From contig NZ_CP053073.1 in the NCBI RefSeq assembly GCF_013003985.1, forward strand, positions 3,596,001 through 3,660,000: a stretch of DNA of 64,000 nucleotides, given 5' to 3'. Position numbers and translations under genes: made by a program. The stretch is from Usitatibacter palustris (GTDB lineage Bacteria; Pseudomonadota; Gammaproteobacteria; Burkholderiales; Usitatibacteraceae). The notes beneath the pieces were generated by a model that was not told the DNA's origin, did no database searches, and worked only from the letters and a program-made list of their open reading frames with translations. Positions 26,380 through 36,696 of this stretch are shown here, piece after piece (position 1 is the first letter of the stretch; every line of letters begins with the position of its first letter).

Positions 26380-27438
26380 ATGACGAAGGACAGGAGGGGC
26401 CTCGCGATCGCGGCCGGGCTGGCCGTTTGCCTGGCCGGCGGATCGCTGTGCGCCTGGCTGGGCACGCCGCTGCCGTGGATGATCGGTCCGCTGGTCGCGA
26501 TGGCGATCTGCCAGTTCAGCGGCGCGCGCCTCGAGTCGCTGCCCTTCGCGCGCGAGGGCGGCCAGCTCGTGATCGGCGTGGCCCTCGGCCTTTATTTCAC
26601 GCCGCCGGTCGTGCGCGAGATCTCTACCTATGGCCTCTATTTCATCGCGCTGGGATTCGCCGCGATCGGCGCGGGTGCGGTGAGCGGCCGCGTGCTCGCG
26701 CGACTCTCCGGCGTGGATGGCACCACCGCGTACTTCTCCTGCATGCCCGGAGGTGCCGGCGAGATGGCGGTGATGGGCGAGATGCGCGGCGCCAAGGTCG
26801 ATCGCATCGCGCTCGCGCATTCGCTGCGCATGCTGATCGTCGTCCTCGCGATCCCTGTGGCCATGACGCTCGCGGGTTTCTCCGGCGTGGACGACTACCA
26901 GCCGATCGCGCGCACGTTCGAGCCCGGCGGCTTCGCGGTGCTCATCGCGGTGGCACTCGCTGTGGCCCTCCTCGCGCAGCGCCTGAAGATCCGCAATGCC
27001 TTCATGATCGGGCCGCTCTTCGCCGCGATCGCACTCACCATCGCCGGCGTCACTCTCTCCTCCGTGCCGCCGCTGGCTTCGAACGCGGCGCAACTCGTCC
27101 TCGCCGGCGTGATGGGCACGCAATTCCAGCAGCGCTTCCTGCGCGAGGCGCCGCGCTTCATGGGGGCAGTGCTCGTATCGATCGCGGTGCTCATCGCGCT
27201 TTCGGCCGGCGTGGGCGCGCTGATCGCGTGGACGTCGGGCGCGTACCTGGGCTCCTCGCTCCTCGCGGCCGCCCCCGGAGGCATCGTCGAGATGGCCATC
27301 ACGGCGAAGGTCCTGAAGATCGGCGTGCCCTTCGTCACCGCCGCGCACGTGTGCCGCTACGTCATCGTGGTGAGCCTGTGCGATCCGATCTACCGGTGGG
27401 TGACGGAAAGGCGATCGTCCGCAGATAAACGCGGATAA
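26380..27438 (+). CDS. AbrB-family membrane protein (PF05145-type putative permease)
   Basis: 352 residues, strongly hydrophobic, two homologous halves of about five helices. Repeated motif: LGTPLPWMIGPLVAMAICQF in the first half and IRNAFMIGPLFAAIALTIAG in the second; also FSCMPGGAGEMAVMGEM and LLAAAPGGIVEMAITAKV. These Pro-Gly-Gly and Glu-Met motifs mark the AbrB duplication family, named in databases after ammonia monooxygenase or regulators but built as a membrane transporter. Substrate unknown. The C-terminal residues SADKRG and the stop lie in an inverted repeat. Confidence 0.85.
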   Translation: MTKDRRGLAIAAGLAVCLAGGSLCAWLGTPLPWMIGPLVAMAICQFSGARLESLPFAREGGQLVIGVALGLYFTPPVVREISTYGLYFIALGFAAIGAGAVSGRVLARLSGVDGTTAYFSCMPGGAGEMAVMGEMRGAKVDRIALAHSLRMLIVVLAIPVAMTLAGFSGVDDYQPIARTFEPGGFAVLIAVALAVALLAQRLKIRNAFMIGPLFAAIALTIAGVTLSSVPPLASNAAQLVLAGVMGTQFQQRFLREAPRFMGAVLVSIAVLIALSAGVGALIAWTSGAYLGSSLLAAAPGGIVEMAITAKVLKIGVPFVTAAHVCRYVIVVSLCDPIYRWVTERRSSADKRG

Positions 27439-27489
27439 ACGCAGATAGGGGGTCAGGTCCATCTGCGTGTATCGGCGTTCATCTGCGGA
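27418..27489. repeat. Imperfect inverted repeat of CAGATAAACGC type
   Basis: Left arm 27418-27447 (TCCGCAGATAAACGCGGATA...) and right arm 27460-27489 pair over 30 bases with five mismatches. The left arm contains tandem GATAAACGC units. It overlaps the end of the AbrB-family gene and supplies its stop codon, and may also act as a transcript end. Confidence 0.75.
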
Positions 27490-27498
27490 TCCATTTCC

Positions 27499-27521
27499 AA
27501 AAAGGGGACTGTCCCCTTTTT
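27499..27521. repeat. REP-like palindrome GGGGAC-T-GTCCCC
   Basis: Perfect palindrome of two 11-base arms (AAAAAGGGGAC / GTCCCCTTTTT) around one base. The same core is found in double form at 28633-28677 and 36108-36153. It lies one base upstream of the LacI-type operator. Confidence 0.85.
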
Positions 27522-27522
27522 C

Positions 27523-27536
27523 TGTCAGCGCTATCA
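27523..27536. promoter_or_regulatory. LacI-type operator O1 upstream of the lacI-family gene
   Basis: TGTCAGCGCTATCA, a near-palindrome with the AGCGCT centre typical of LacI-family sites. It ends 7 bases before the regulator ATG and overlaps a TATCAT -10-like box at 27532-27537, which suggests autorepression. A second copy lies at 28605-28618. Confidence 0.75.
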
Positions 27537-27543
27537 TTGGCGC

Positions 27544-28581
27544 ATGAAAGTGGAGAAGAAACCGGTCCGGAAGGGCCGCCGCGGAGGCGGCGGCATGACG
27601 CTCGCCGACGTGGCGCGCCTGGCCGGCGTTTCCCCGATCACGGTCTCCCGGGCGATCAACACGCCCCAGCAATTGACCGCCGATACGCTCCAGAAAGTGC
27701 AGGCGGCGGTGGCTCGCACGGGCTACGTGCCCAACCGCCTCGCCGGCGGCCTCGCCTCCAACCGCAGCCGCCTCGTTTTCGCGATCGTCCCGACCGTCGC
27801 GAGCCCGGTTTTCCTGGAAACGGTGCAGGCACTCACCAGCACGCTCGAGGAGGCCGGCTACGAGGTCGTGCTGGGCCAGTCGGGATACGACGGACGGCGC
27901 GAGAACGAGCTCCTCGACGCGATCATCGGGCGGCGCCCGGACGGCGTGATCCACGTGGGCATCATCCATTCGAAGGAAGGCCGGCGGCGGCTCACGGCGG
28001 CGGGAATCCCGGTGGTCGAGACCTGGGACCTCACGCCCACGCCCATCGACATGCTGGTCGGTTTCTCCCATGAGAAAGCCGGCGCGGCGGTCGCGGAATT
28101 CCTCTACAGCCGCGGCGCGCGCCGCCCGGCGATCATCTCCGCCGACGACTATCGCGCGGGCCTGCGGCGCCAGGGATTCACCGAGGCGATGGCCCGCTTG
28201 CTGGGCAAGGGCGCACCGATGCCTTGCCGGCTCGTCACCGCCCCCACGTCGCTCGCCAGCGGCCGCACCGGCCTCGCCCCGCTGCTGGACCGGCACCCGG
28301 ATATCGATGCGGTTTTCTGCAGCTCCGACGTGATCGCCCAGGGCGCGCTCACCGAGGCCCAAGCCCGTGGGGTCGCGGTGCCTTCGCAGCTCAAGATCAT
28401 GGGGTTCGGCGACCTCGATTTCGCCGCCCACACCCACCCCGCCCTCACCACCGTCCGCGTGGACGGAACGGCCATCGGGCGCCAGGCCGCGGCCTTCATC
28501 GTCCAGCGGGCGCGGGGCGAACCGATCGAGCACCGGATCGTGGACCTTGGCTTCACGGTCGTGGAGCGTGCCAGCACGTGA
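27544..28581 (+). CDS. LacI-family transcriptional regulator (GntR/gluconate-like branch)
   Basis: 345 residues. HTH and hinge: MTLADVARLAGVSPITVSRA, QKVQAAVARTGYVPNRLAGG. The periplasmic-binding-like effector domain includes VFAIVPTVASPVFLETVQAL, GRRPDGVIHVGIIHSKEG, AVFCSSDVIAQGALTEAQ and KIMGFGDLDFAAHTHPALTT. It is expected to bind a sugar acid and repress the downstream catabolic genes. Matching AGCGCT operators lie directly upstream of its own start and upstream of the following operon. Confidence 0.92.
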   Translation: MKVEKKPVRKGRRGGGGMTLADVARLAGVSPITVSRAINTPQQLTADTLQKVQAAVARTGYVPNRLAGGLASNRSRLVFAIVPTVASPVFLETVQALTSTLEEAGYEVVLGQSGYDGRRENELLDAIIGRRPDGVIHVGIIHSKEGRRRLTAAGIPVVETWDLTPTPIDMLVGFSHEKAGAAVAEFLYSRGARRPAIISADDYRAGLRRQGFTEAMARLLGKGAPMPCRLVTAPTSLASGRTGLAPLLDRHPDIDAVFCSSDVIAQGALTEAQARGVAVPSQLKIMGFGDLDFAAHTHPALTTVRVDGTAIGRQAAAFIVQRARGEPIEHRIVDLGFTVVERAST

Positions 28582-28589
28582 AAACCGCG

Positions 28590-28619
28590 TTGACAGCCTT
28601 TTGATGACAGCGCTAACAT
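28590..28619 (+). promoter_or_regulatory. Promoter and LacI-type operator O2 of the sugar-acid operon
   Basis: TTGACA (28590-28595), an 18-base spacer and TAACAT (28614-28619) form a sigma70-type promoter. The operator TGACAGCGCTAACA (28605-28618) overlaps the -10 box. It is the same palindrome type as the site in front of the regulator gene, so the LacI-family protein should repress both units. Confidence 0.78.
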
Positions 28620-28632
28620 CGACACGCAAAAT

Positions 28633-28677
28633 AAAGGGGACAGTCCCCTTTTCCGAAATGGGGACTGTCCCCTTTTT
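28633..28677. repeat. REP-like double palindrome GGGGACAGTCCCC
   Basis: Two adjacent hairpins, AAAGGGGACAGTCCCCTTT and ATGGGGACTGTCCCC, separated by TCCGAA-like bases. It lies in the 5' leader of the Bug receptor gene, between promoter and RBS (GGAGGAG), so it would be transcribed. Confidence 0.85.
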
Positions 28678-28697
28678 CTGACCCAGGAGGAGAAACC

Positions 28698-29657
28698 ATG
28701 AAATTCAACCGGCTTTTGTCGTGCCTCGCATTCGCTGCCGTCACGGCCCAGGCGGCCTACCCCGAGCGCCCGATCACCGTCGTCGTGCCCTTCACGCCCG
28801 GCGGGTCTTCGGACATCACCGCGCGCACCATTTCCAACGAGCTCTCGAAGTCGCTCGGGCAGGCGTTCATCATCGACAACAAGCCCGGCGCCAACGGCGG
28901 CATCGGCGGCAAGTTCGTCGCGAATTCGAAGCCCGACGGCTACACGCTCTTCGTGGGTTCGATCGGCGTATTCGCGATCAATCCCGTGCTCTACAAGGAC
29001 CTCGGCTATGACCCGAAGAAGGACTACGACCTGCTGTCGGTCGCGGTGCGCACGCCCAACGCGCTGGTCGCCACGGCCAACTTCCCGGCCAACACGGTCG
29101 CGGAGTTCATCGACTACCTGAAGAAGAACCCGGGCAAGGTCTCGTTCGCCTCCTCGGGCACCGGCTCGTCCGATCACCTCACGGCCGTGCTCTTCTGGCA
29201 GAAGACGGGCACGACGGGCATCCACGTTCCGTACAAGGGTGGCAGCGCCGCGCACCTCGACATCATCGCGGGCAACGCGAACGTCTCATTCCAGAACCTG
29301 GGCTCGATCACGCAGCACGTGAAGGGCGGCAAGATGAAGATCCTCGCCGTCACCTCCGACAAGCGCGATCCCACGTTCCCCAACACGCCCACACTCGCCG
29401 AATCGGGCGTGCAGGGCCTCGAGGTGTTCTCGTGGCAGGCCTTCGTCGCTCCCAAGGGATTGCCGAAGGAAGTCACCGACAAGCTGCAGCCCGCGCTCAT
29501 CGCCGCGATGAAGCACCCGGACGTCGTGAAGAAGTTCACGGAGATGGGCTTCGACGTCGTCGCCAACAGCCCGGCCGAGTTCGCGAAGTTCCTGGACGCC
29601 GAGCTCGCGCGCTGGAAGGCCGTCGTGGACGGAGCGGGCATCAAGCAAAGTGACTGA
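28698..29657 (+). CDS. Bug-family tripartite tricarboxylate-type substrate-binding protein
   Basis: 319 residues with signal peptide ([20 protein letters not shown]). Core Bug motifs: [67 protein letters not shown] and [17 protein letters not shown]. These periplasmic receptors bind carboxylates and sugar acids. No TctA/TctB membrane partners are nearby. RBS GGAGGAGAAACC precedes ATG. First structural gene of the LacI-controlled operon; overlaps the dehydratase gene by 8 bases. Confidence 0.92.
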   Translation: MKFNRLLSCLAFAAVTAQAAYPERPITVVVPFTPGGSSDITARTISNELSKSLGQAFIIDNKPGANGGIGGKFVANSKPDGYTLFVGSIGVFAINPVLYKDLGYDPKKDYDLLSVAVRTPNALVATANFPANTVAEFIDYLKKNPGKVSFASSGTGSSDHLTAVLFWQKTGTTGIHVPYKGGSAAHLDIIAGNANVSFQNLGSITQHVKGGKMKILAVTSDKRDPTFPNTPTLAESGVQGLEVFSWQAFVAPKGLPKEVTDKLQPALIAAMKHPDVVKKFTEMGFDVVANSPAEFAKFLDAELARWKAVVDGAGIKQSD

Positions 29658-31383
29658 TCGCAAGCGCAAGACGCCGGAGGAGCTCCGCAGCCACAAGTGG
29701 TACGGGGTGAAGGACCTGCGCTCCTTCGGCCATCGCTCCCGGACCGCGCAGATGGGCTACACCCGCGCCGACTATGCGGGCAAGCCCGTCATCGCGATCA
29801 TCAACACCTGGAGCGACATGAATCCGTGCCACACGCACTTCCGTGCGCGCGCGGAGGAAGTGAAGCGCGGGATCTGGCAGGCCGGCGGCTTCCCGGTGGA
29901 GATGCCCGCGATGACCCTCGCGGAAACCTTCCAGAAGCCCACCACGATGCTCTATCGCAATTTCCTTGCGATGGAAACGGAGGAAATCCTCCGCGCGTAT
30001 CCCGCCGACGGTGCGGTGCTCATGGGCGGCTGCGACAAGACCACGCCCGCGCTCGTCATGGGTGCGATCTCCGCGAACCTTCCCGCGATCTTCGTGCCCG
30101 CCGGACCGATGCTGCGCGGCGATTTCCGCGGCAAGCCCTTGGGCAGCGGCAGCGACGTCTGGAAGTACTGGGCCGAGCTTCGCGCCGGCAACATCACGGA
30201 AGAAGAATGGGAAGGCATCGAAGCGGGCATCGCCCGCTCGCCCGGCCACTGCATGACGATGGGCACCGCCTCCACGATGACGAGCGCCATGGAAGCGATC
30301 GGCCTCACGCTGCCCGGCGCCGCTTCGATTCCCGCGGCCGATTCGCGCCACGCGCAGATGGCCGAGAACTCGGGCCGGCGCATCGTCGACATGGTGTGGG
30401 AAGACCTGAAGCCCTCGGACATCGTGAATGCGAAGTCCGTGGACAACGCGGTCATCACCGCGCTCGCTCTCGGTGGCTCCACCAACTCCGTCGTGCACAT
30501 GGTCGCGATCGCGCGCCGTGCGGGCGTGGATCTCACGATCGAACGCTTCGACGAGCTCGCGCACAAGGTGCCGGTGCTCGCCAACATCCGTCCGTCGGGC
30601 CAGTACCTGATGGAGGATTTCTTCTACGCCGGCGGCCTGCGCGCCCTCCTCCGGGAGCTGGGCGACCTGCTCGACACCTCGCTCGTCACCGTGAACGGAA
30701 AGACGCTCGCCGAAAACCTCGCGACCGCGAAGACCTGGAACGAGGATGTCATTCGCCCGCGCACCAACCCGCTCGTCGAGAAGGACGGGCTCGCGGTGCT
30801 CTTCGGTTCGCTCGCTCCCGACGGCGCGGTGATCAAGCCCGCGGCGATGGAGCCGCGCCTGCAAAAGCACACGGGCCGCGCGGTGGTCTTCGCCAACTAC
30901 GACGACATGAACGCGCGCATCGACGATCCGAACCTCGACATCGATGCCGACTGCGTGATCGTGCTGCAGAGCGCCGGTCCCCTGGGCGCGCCCGGCATGC
31001 CCGAGTGGGGACAGCTTCCGATTCCGAAGAAGCTGCTGAAGGAAGGGGTCCGCGACATGGTGCGCATCTCGGATGCGCGCATGAGCGGCACGAGCTACGG
31101 CGCGTGCGTGCTGCACGTCACACCCGAATCCCACGTCGGCGGCCCGCTGGGTCTCGTGAAGACGGGCGATCGCATCTCGCTCGACGTTCCCGGCCGGCGC
31201 GTCGATCTTCTCGTCGATGCCAACGAGCTCGAGCGCCGCCGCAAGGACTGGAAGGAACCCGCGCCACGCTATACGCGCGGATTCGGTACTCTCTATCTCA
31301 AACACGTCACGCAGGCCAACGAAGGCTGCGATTTCGACTTCCTCGAGGCTGGCGCACCGACGCCCGACCCCGAGATTCACTGA
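29650..31383 (+). CDS. IlvD/Edd-family sugar-acid dehydratase
   Basis: 577-residue Fe-S dehydratase. Motifs: [17 protein letters not shown] (cluster Cys), [20 protein letters not shown] (second Cys), [32 protein letters not shown] and [19 protein letters not shown] (catalytic Ser region). The N-terminal [20 protein letters not shown] and the overall pattern match the L-arabinonate/D-xylonate/galactonate branch more than biosynthetic IlvD. It should dehydrate an aldonate to a 2-keto-3-deoxy acid. The start is GTG 29650, overlapping the Bug gene. Neighbouring lactonase and aldolase support a non-phosphorylated sugar-acid pathway. Confidence 0.9.
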   Translation: MTDRKRKTPEELRSHKWYGVKDLRSFGHRSRTAQMGYTRADYAGKPVIAIINTWSDMNPCHTHFRARAEEVKRGIWQAGGFPVEMPAMTLAETFQKPTTMLYRNFLAMETEEILRAYPADGAVLMGGCDKTTPALVMGAISANLPAIFVPAGPMLRGDFRGKPLGSGSDVWKYWAELRAGNITEEEWEGIEAGIARSPGHCMTMGTASTMTSAMEAIGLTLPGAASIPAADSRHAQMAENSGRRIVDMVWEDLKPSDIVNAKSVDNAVITALALGGSTNSVVHMVAIARRAGVDLTIERFDELAHKVPVLANIRPSGQYLMEDFFYAGGLRALLRELGDLLDTSLVTVNGKTLAENLATAKTWNEDVIRPRTNPLVEKDGLAVLFGSLAPDGAVIKPAAMEPRLQKHTGRAVVFANYDDMNARIDDPNLDIDADCVIVLQSAGPLGAPGMPEWGQLPIPKKLLKEGVRDMVRISDARMSGTSYGACVLHVTPESHVGGPLGLVKTGDRISLDVPGRRVDLLVDANELERRRKDWKEPAPRYTRGFGTLYLKHVTQANEGCDFDFLEAGAPTPDPEIH

Positions 31384-31394
31384 GAGAGGACAAC

Positions 31395-32426
31395 ATGACC
31401 GACGAACTCGCCGATTCCGAACGGCGCCGCTGGATCGCCGCCGGTGCGGCCATGGCCGCTTCCAGCATGTCGAGCGCGGCCTTCGGGCAGTGGGCGCCCG
31501 CGACGCGCTATCCCGATCCGGCCGTCATCCAGATCGATCCTTCGTTCGGGAAATATCGCCTCGGCCTCGCCGCGGTCGAGCGGCTCGCCACGGGCTTTCG
31601 CTGGAGCGAAGGGCCGGTGTGGATGGGTGACTCACGCATGGTCGTGTGGAGCGACATCCCCAACAACCGCATGATGAAGTGGGACGAGGAGACCGGGCAG
31701 GCGAGCGTCTTCCGCAAGCCCTCGAACTTCGCCAACGGCAACACGCGCGATCGCCAGGGACGCCTGCTCACCTGCCAGCACGGCACGAGGAGCGTCACGC
31801 GCACCGAGTACGACGGCACGATCAGCACCGTGATCGACAAGTTCGAAGGCAAGCCGCTCAACTCCCCCAACGACATCGTCTGCAAGAGCGACGGCTCGAT
31901 CTGGTTCACGGATCCACCCTTCGGCATCCTCGGCTTCTACGAAGGCTACAAGGCCGAGCCGCAACTGCCGACGAACGTCTATCGCGTCGACGGCAAGACC
32001 GGCAAGGCGACGGTCGTCGCGGGCGACGTGAATCGCCCCAACGGGCTCGCGTTCTCGCCCGACGAATCGAAGCTCTACATCGTCGAGGCCGGCGTGAATC
32101 CGCGCGTGATCAAGGTCTATGACGTGGTCGACAACGGCACGAAGCTCTCGAACGGACGCACGTTCATCAACGCCGGCGCCGGCAGCCCCGATGGATTCCG
32201 CGTCGACGTCGACGGCAACCTCTGGTGCGGCTGGGGCATGGGCAGCGACGAGCTCGACGGCGTGATGATCTTCAATCCGGAAGCGAAGCCGATCGGGCGC
32301 ATCCGCCTGCCGGAGCGCTGCGCGAACCTCTGCTTCGGCGGCGTCCAGCGCAACCGCCTCTTCATGGCGGGCTCGCAATCGCTGTACTCGCTCTACGTCA
32401 ACACACAAGGTGCAATCGGAGGATAG
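31395..32426 (+). CDS. SMP-30/gluconolactonase-family lactonase, Tat-exported
   Basis: 343 residues. The N-terminus has twin arginines (SERRRWIAAGAAMAASSMSS) followed by a hydrophobic stretch and AAFG, a Tat-like signal, so it is probably periplasmic. The propeller shows FRWSEGPVWMGDSRMVVWSD (metal Glu), LNSPNDIVCKSDGSIWFTDP (metal Asn), RPNGLAFSPDESKLYI and GSPDGFRVDVDGNLWCGWG (metal Asp). The family opens sugar lactones to aldonates. ATG 31395 follows GAGAGGA. It fits before the dehydratase in the pathway. Confidence 0.9.
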   Translation: MTDELADSERRRWIAAGAAMAASSMSSAAFGQWAPATRYPDPAVIQIDPSFGKYRLGLAAVERLATGFRWSEGPVWMGDSRMVVWSDIPNNRMMKWDEETGQASVFRKPSNFANGNTRDRQGRLLTCQHGTRSVTRTEYDGTISTVIDKFEGKPLNSPNDIVCKSDGSIWFTDPPFGILGFYEGYKAEPQLPTNVYRVDGKTGKATVVAGDVNRPNGLAFSPDESKLYIVEAGVNPRVIKVYDVVDNGTKLSNGRTFINAGAGSPDGFRVDVDGNLWCGWGMGSDELDGVMIFNPEAKPIGRIRLPERCANLCFGGVQRNRLFMAGSQSLYSLYVNTQGAIGG

Positions 32427-33197
32427 ATGGCGGCATACCAAGGCGTTCCCAATCAATTTCGCAAGGACCTCATCGCCGGCAAGCAGTTGATCGGCTGCTG
32501 GTCGCACCTCGCGAACCCCATCACCGCGGAGATCCTGGGCCTCGCCGGCTACGACTGGATCCTGCTCGACGGCGAGCACTCGCCCAACGACATCACGACC
32601 TTCGTGCCGCAGCTCATGGCGCTGAAGGATTCGTCCAGCGCGCCGATCGTCCGCCCGCCGTGGAACGACGTCATCTGGATGAAGCGGCTGCTCGACGCGG
32701 GCTTCTACAACTTCCTCATCCCGTACGTGGAATCCGCGGAGCAGGCGAAGCAAGCGGTCGCCTCGACGCGTTACCCCACCGCGGGCATTCGCGGTGTGGC
32801 GCTCGCCACGCGCCAGAACAAGTACGGCACGATTCCCGACTTCCTCAAGCAGATCAACGACTGCATCACGCTGCTCGTGCAGATCGAGAGCCAGGGAGGT
32901 GTTGCGAACCTCGAGAAGATCGCCGCGGTCGATGGCGTGGACGGCGTGTTCGTCGGTCCCGCGGACCTCGCGGCGTCGATGGGACATCTGGGCAATCCGT
33001 CGCACCCCGAAGTGCAAGCCGTGATCAAGGATCTCTTCACGCGCATCAAGGCCGCCGGCAAGCCCGCCGGCACGCTGGCACTCAACGAGGCCGACGCACG
33101 CCGCTACATGGAATGGGGCGCCTCGTTCGTCGCCGTCGGCAGCGACCAGGGCATCTTCCGCGACTCCGTCAAAGCCGTCCGCGAGAAATTCAAATAG
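32427..33197 (+). CDS. HpcH/HpaI-family aldolase, 2-dehydro-3-deoxyglucarate aldolase-like
   Basis: 256-residue class II metal-dependent aldolase. Motifs: [34 protein letters not shown] (catalytic His), [40 protein letters not shown] (metal Glu), [17 protein letters not shown] (metal Asp). The best match among known members is GarL, which splits 2-keto-3-deoxy-glucarate to pyruvate and tartronate semialdehyde. It begins directly after the lactonase stop with GGAGG upstream. It is the last catabolic gene before a repeat arm and a second Bug gene. Confidence 0.9.
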   Translation: MAAYQGVPNQFRKDLIAGKQLIGCWSHLANPITAEILGLAGYDWILLDGEHSPNDITTFVPQLMALKDSSSAPIVRPPWNDVIWMKRLLDAGFYNFLIPYVESAEQAKQAVASTRYPTAGIRGVALATRQNKYGTIPDFLKQINDCITLLVQIESQGGVANLEKIAAVDGVDGVFVGPADLAASMGHLGNPSHPEVQAVIKDLFTRIKAAGKPAGTLALNEADARRYMEWGASFVAVGSDQGIFRDSVKAVREKFK

Positions 33198-33213
33198 CCA
33201 CCGTCGTCTGCAC

Positions 33214-33254
33214 ACTGTCATCCTGAGGGAGCGCCAGCGACCGAAGGACCTGCT
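33214..33254. repeat. GTCATCCTGAGG repeat, single arm (copy B)
   Basis: One arm, ACTGTCATCCTGAGGGAGCG to GAAGGACCTGCT, with no inverted partner. It sits between the aldolase stop and the RBS of the next Bug gene. Confidence 0.85.
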
Positions 33255-33273
33255 GCTACAAAGAGGAGAAACC

Positions 33274-34233
33274 ATGAAACGCTTCCTGCTTGCCATCGCC
33301 GCCTTCGCCTTCGCCGGCGCGGCGTTCGCGCAGTACCCGAACAAGACCATCAAGATCGTCGTGCCGTATCCGCCGGGCGGAACGTCCGACATCCTCGCGC
33401 GCGCGCTGAGCGTAGGCCTGCAGGCGACGCTCGGCCAGACGATCATCGTCGAGAACAAGCCGGGTGCGACGGGCAACATCGGCGCGGATCTCGTGGCGAA
33501 GTCGCCGCCGGATGGCTACACGCTGCTGCTCGCCGACATCGGCTCGCTCGCCATCGCGCCGAGCGTGATGAAGTCGCTGCCCTTCGATCCGGTGAAGGAC
33601 TTCGCGCCGGTGATCATGGTCGCGTACTCGCCCCACCTGCTCGTGGTGCATCCGTCGGTCGCGGCCAAGGACACGAAGGAGTTCATCGCGCTCGCGAAAG
33701 CGAAGCCCGATTCGCTCAACTTCGCGGTCTCGGGCATCGGCGGCGCCAACCACCTTGCCGGCATCGACTTCGCGCAGCGCCTGGGCATCAAGTGGACGTA
33801 TGTTCCGTACAAGGGCGGCTCGCAGGCGCTCACCGACATGGTCGGCGGCCAGGCCCAGGTGATGTTCAACGGCATGCTCGCGACCTTTCCGTTCGTGAAG
33901 GACGGCAAGTTGAAGGCCCTTGCGATCTCCAGCGCCAAGCGTTTCCCCGCGGCGCCGGACATTCCGACGGTGGCCGAGTCCGCGAACCTCGCCGGCTTCG
34001 AGACCGGATCGTTCCAGGGCATCGTCGCTCCCGCGGGCACGCCCCCGGACGTCGTCGCGAAGCTGCACGACACGATCACGAAGATCCTCGCCACGCCCGA
34101 GATGAAGGAACGCCTCGACAAGGCCGGCGCGGAAGTACGCCCGCAGACGCCCGCGCAGTTCGGTCAGTTCATCGTGAGCGAGCGCGACCGTTGGGCGAAG
34201 GTGGTGAAGGAGTCGGGGGAGAAGTTCGAGTAG
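33274..34233 (+). CDS. Bug-family periplasmic substrate-binding protein (second copy)
   Basis: 319 residues; signal peptide MKRFLLAIAAFAFAGAAFA. Motifs: IKIVVPYPPGGTSDILARAL, IIVENKPGATGNIGADLVA, DGYTLLLADIGSLAI, TYVPYKGGSQALTDMVGG, APAGTPPDVVAKLHDT. Homologous to, but clearly diverged from, the first receptor of the operon, so ligands may differ. RBS AGAGGAGAAACC has the same leader as the first. A repeat arm between it and the aldolase may reduce but does not exclude cotranscription. Confidence 0.92.
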   Translation: MKRFLLAIAAFAFAGAAFAQYPNKTIKIVVPYPPGGTSDILARALSVGLQATLGQTIIVENKPGATGNIGADLVAKSPPDGYTLLLADIGSLAIAPSVMKSLPFDPVKDFAPVIMVAYSPHLLVVHPSVAAKDTKEFIALAKAKPDSLNFAVSGIGGANHLAGIDFAQRLGIKWTYVPYKGGSQALTDMVGGQAQVMFNGMLATFPFVKDGKLKALAISSAKRFPAAPDIPTVAESANLAGFETGSFQGIVAPAGTPPDVVAKLHDTITKILATPEMKERLDKAGAEVRPQTPAQFGQFIVSERDRWAKVVKESGEKFE

Positions 34234-34242
34234 ACAACGATA

Positions 34243-34375
34243 GTTGTCATCCTGAGGAGCACTACTTGTCATCCTGAGGAGCGAAGCGACGAAGGACCTG
34301 CTTGAGGGTTTTAACAGCAGATCCTTCGTACGCTCAGGAGGTCCTTCTGACGCCTTCGGCCCTCAGGATGACAGT
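34243..34375. repeat. GTCATCCTGAGG repeat cluster (copy C)
   Basis: Three arm copies: a short GTTGTCATCCTGAGGAGC, a fuller arm from 34264 that ends in GAAGGACCTGCTTG, and a rearranged inverse arm ending GGATGACAGT at 34375. It looks like a degraded double insertion between convergent genes. Confidence 0.85.
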
Positions 34376-34392
34376 GATCTAGCTAAAGCGTC

Positions 34393-35159
34393 CTAGCTCT
34401 TCAGCCGGTACCCGGTCCTGAAGATCCACGCGACCACCCCGAGGCAAATCAGGAAGAACGCGAGCGTCATTCCGAAGCTCAGCGCCACGTTCACGTCCGA
34501 CACGCCGTAGAAGCTCCAGCGGAACCCGTTGATGAGATACACGATCGGGTTGAAGAGGCTCAGCGTCCGCCACACGCCCGGGAGCATGTCGATCGAGTAG
34601 AACGCGCCGCCGAGGAACGTGAGCGGCGTGATCACGAGCATCGGGATGAACGAGAGCTGCTCGAAGCCGTTCGCCCAGACCCCGAGGATGAATCCGAAGA
34701 GGCAGAACGTCACGACCGTGAGCACGAGGAAGGCGACCATCCAGACGGGATGCGCGACGCTCACGGGGACGAAGATGTTCGCCGTGGCGAGGATCACGAG
34801 ACCCAGGATCAGCGACTTCGTGGAGGCCGCGCCCACGTAGGCGAGCACGATCTCGAAGGGCGACACGGGAGCGGAGAGCAACTCGTAGATCGTGCCGGTG
34901 AACTTCGGCAGGTAGATCCCGAACGACGCGTTGTTCAGGCTCTCGGTGAAGATCGCGAGCATCACGAGCCCCGGGACGATGAAGGATCCGTACGGCACGC
35001 CGTCCATGCCGCCGCCCATGCGCGAGCCGATCGCCGCGCCGAAGACCACGAAGTAGAGCGAGGTCGTGATGACGGGTGTGACCAGGCTCTGGAAGAACGT
35101 GCGCCCGAAGCGCGCCATCTCGAAGCCGTAGATCGCCTTCACGCCATGGGAGTTGAAGC

Positions 35160-35163
<4 letters not shown>
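34393..35163 (-). CDS. yadH: ABC-2 type transporter permease (YadH-like)
   Basis: 256 residues, about six membrane helices, with the family pattern [60 protein letters not shown] and [36 protein letters not shown]. Partner of the ATPase encoded immediately upstream, with an ATGA overlap. YadGH-type exporters have unknown cargo. Confidence 0.9.
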
Positions 35164-36077
<914 letters not shown>

Positions 36078-36107
36078 GGGAAGAATTCTCCCATGCCCAC
36101 CCTCTCA

Positions 36108-36153
36108 GAAAAAGGGGACAGTCCCCATTTCCGAAAAGGGGACTGTCCCCATT
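36108..36153. repeat. REP-like double palindrome GGGGACAGTCCCC
   Basis: AAAAAGGGGACAGTCCCC and AAAAGGGGACTGTCCCC with a TTTCCG spacer, the same arrangement as at 28633-28677. It lies between the start of the yadG-like gene and the end of the CBS gene. Confidence 0.85.
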
Positions 36154-36160
36154 CTTTGCG

Positions 36161-36601
36161 TCAGTGCATCGTCTGGTCGCGCGCGCCACCCGGCCGCGAA
36201 ATGTCGGCGAGCGCCTCGCCCGTCGTCTTCGGCGCCACCTTCACCGCCAGATCGCCGAGCGACACGATGCCCACGAGCCGCTTCGCGCGGTTGAGCACCG
36301 GCAGGCGGCGCACCTGCTGGTCGCCCATGTTGGTCGCGACCTCGTCGACCGTCTGGTCTTCGTAGCAGTACAGCACTTCATTGCTCATCACCTGGCGCAC
36401 CGTCGTCTCCGGCGACAGCCCGTTCGCAACGGCGCGGATCGCGATGTCGCGGTCCGTAATCACGCCGATGAGGCGGTCGTTCTCGCCGACGGGGATCACG
36501 CCCGCGCCGCATTCGGCCATCAGTTTCGCGGCGTCGCAGATCGACTTGTCGGGGTCGATGAGCGCGACTTCGCGCGTCATCATTTCGCTGACTTTGTTCA
36601 T
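36161..36601 (-). CDS. Two-CBS-domain protein
   Basis: 146 residues consisting of a Bateman pair: MNKVSEMMTREVALIDPDKS, CGAGVIPVGENDRLIGVITD, then VRQVMSNEVLYCYEDQTVDE and RRLPVLNRAKRLVGIVSLGD. Such stand-alone pairs bind adenine nucleotides and regulate a partner; no partner is evident. ATG 36601 is preferred over GTG 36616 because GGAAGGAA falls five bases upstream of it. Confidence 0.88.
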   Translation of the reverse strand: MNKVSEMMTREVALIDPDKSICDAAKLMAECGAGVIPVGENDRLIGVITDRDIAIRAVANGLSPETTVRQVMSNEVLYCYEDQTVDEVATNMGDQQVRRLPVLNRAKRLVGIVSLGDLAVKVAPKTTGEALADISRPGGARDQTMH

Positions 36602-36696
36602 GGCAATTCCTTCCACCGTTCGTTGGCGTTCGAATCGTCAGTGTCCGGCCGAAATGCGCCACGCGCTGTCGGACATCGCCGCTTTCCACGTAGGCG

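Noticed and set aside
29650..31383. Biosynthetic dihydroxy-acid dehydratase IlvD
   Set aside because: Context (LacI regulator, Bug receptor, lactonase, GarL-type aldolase) and N-terminal sequence favour a catabolic sugar-acid dehydratase.
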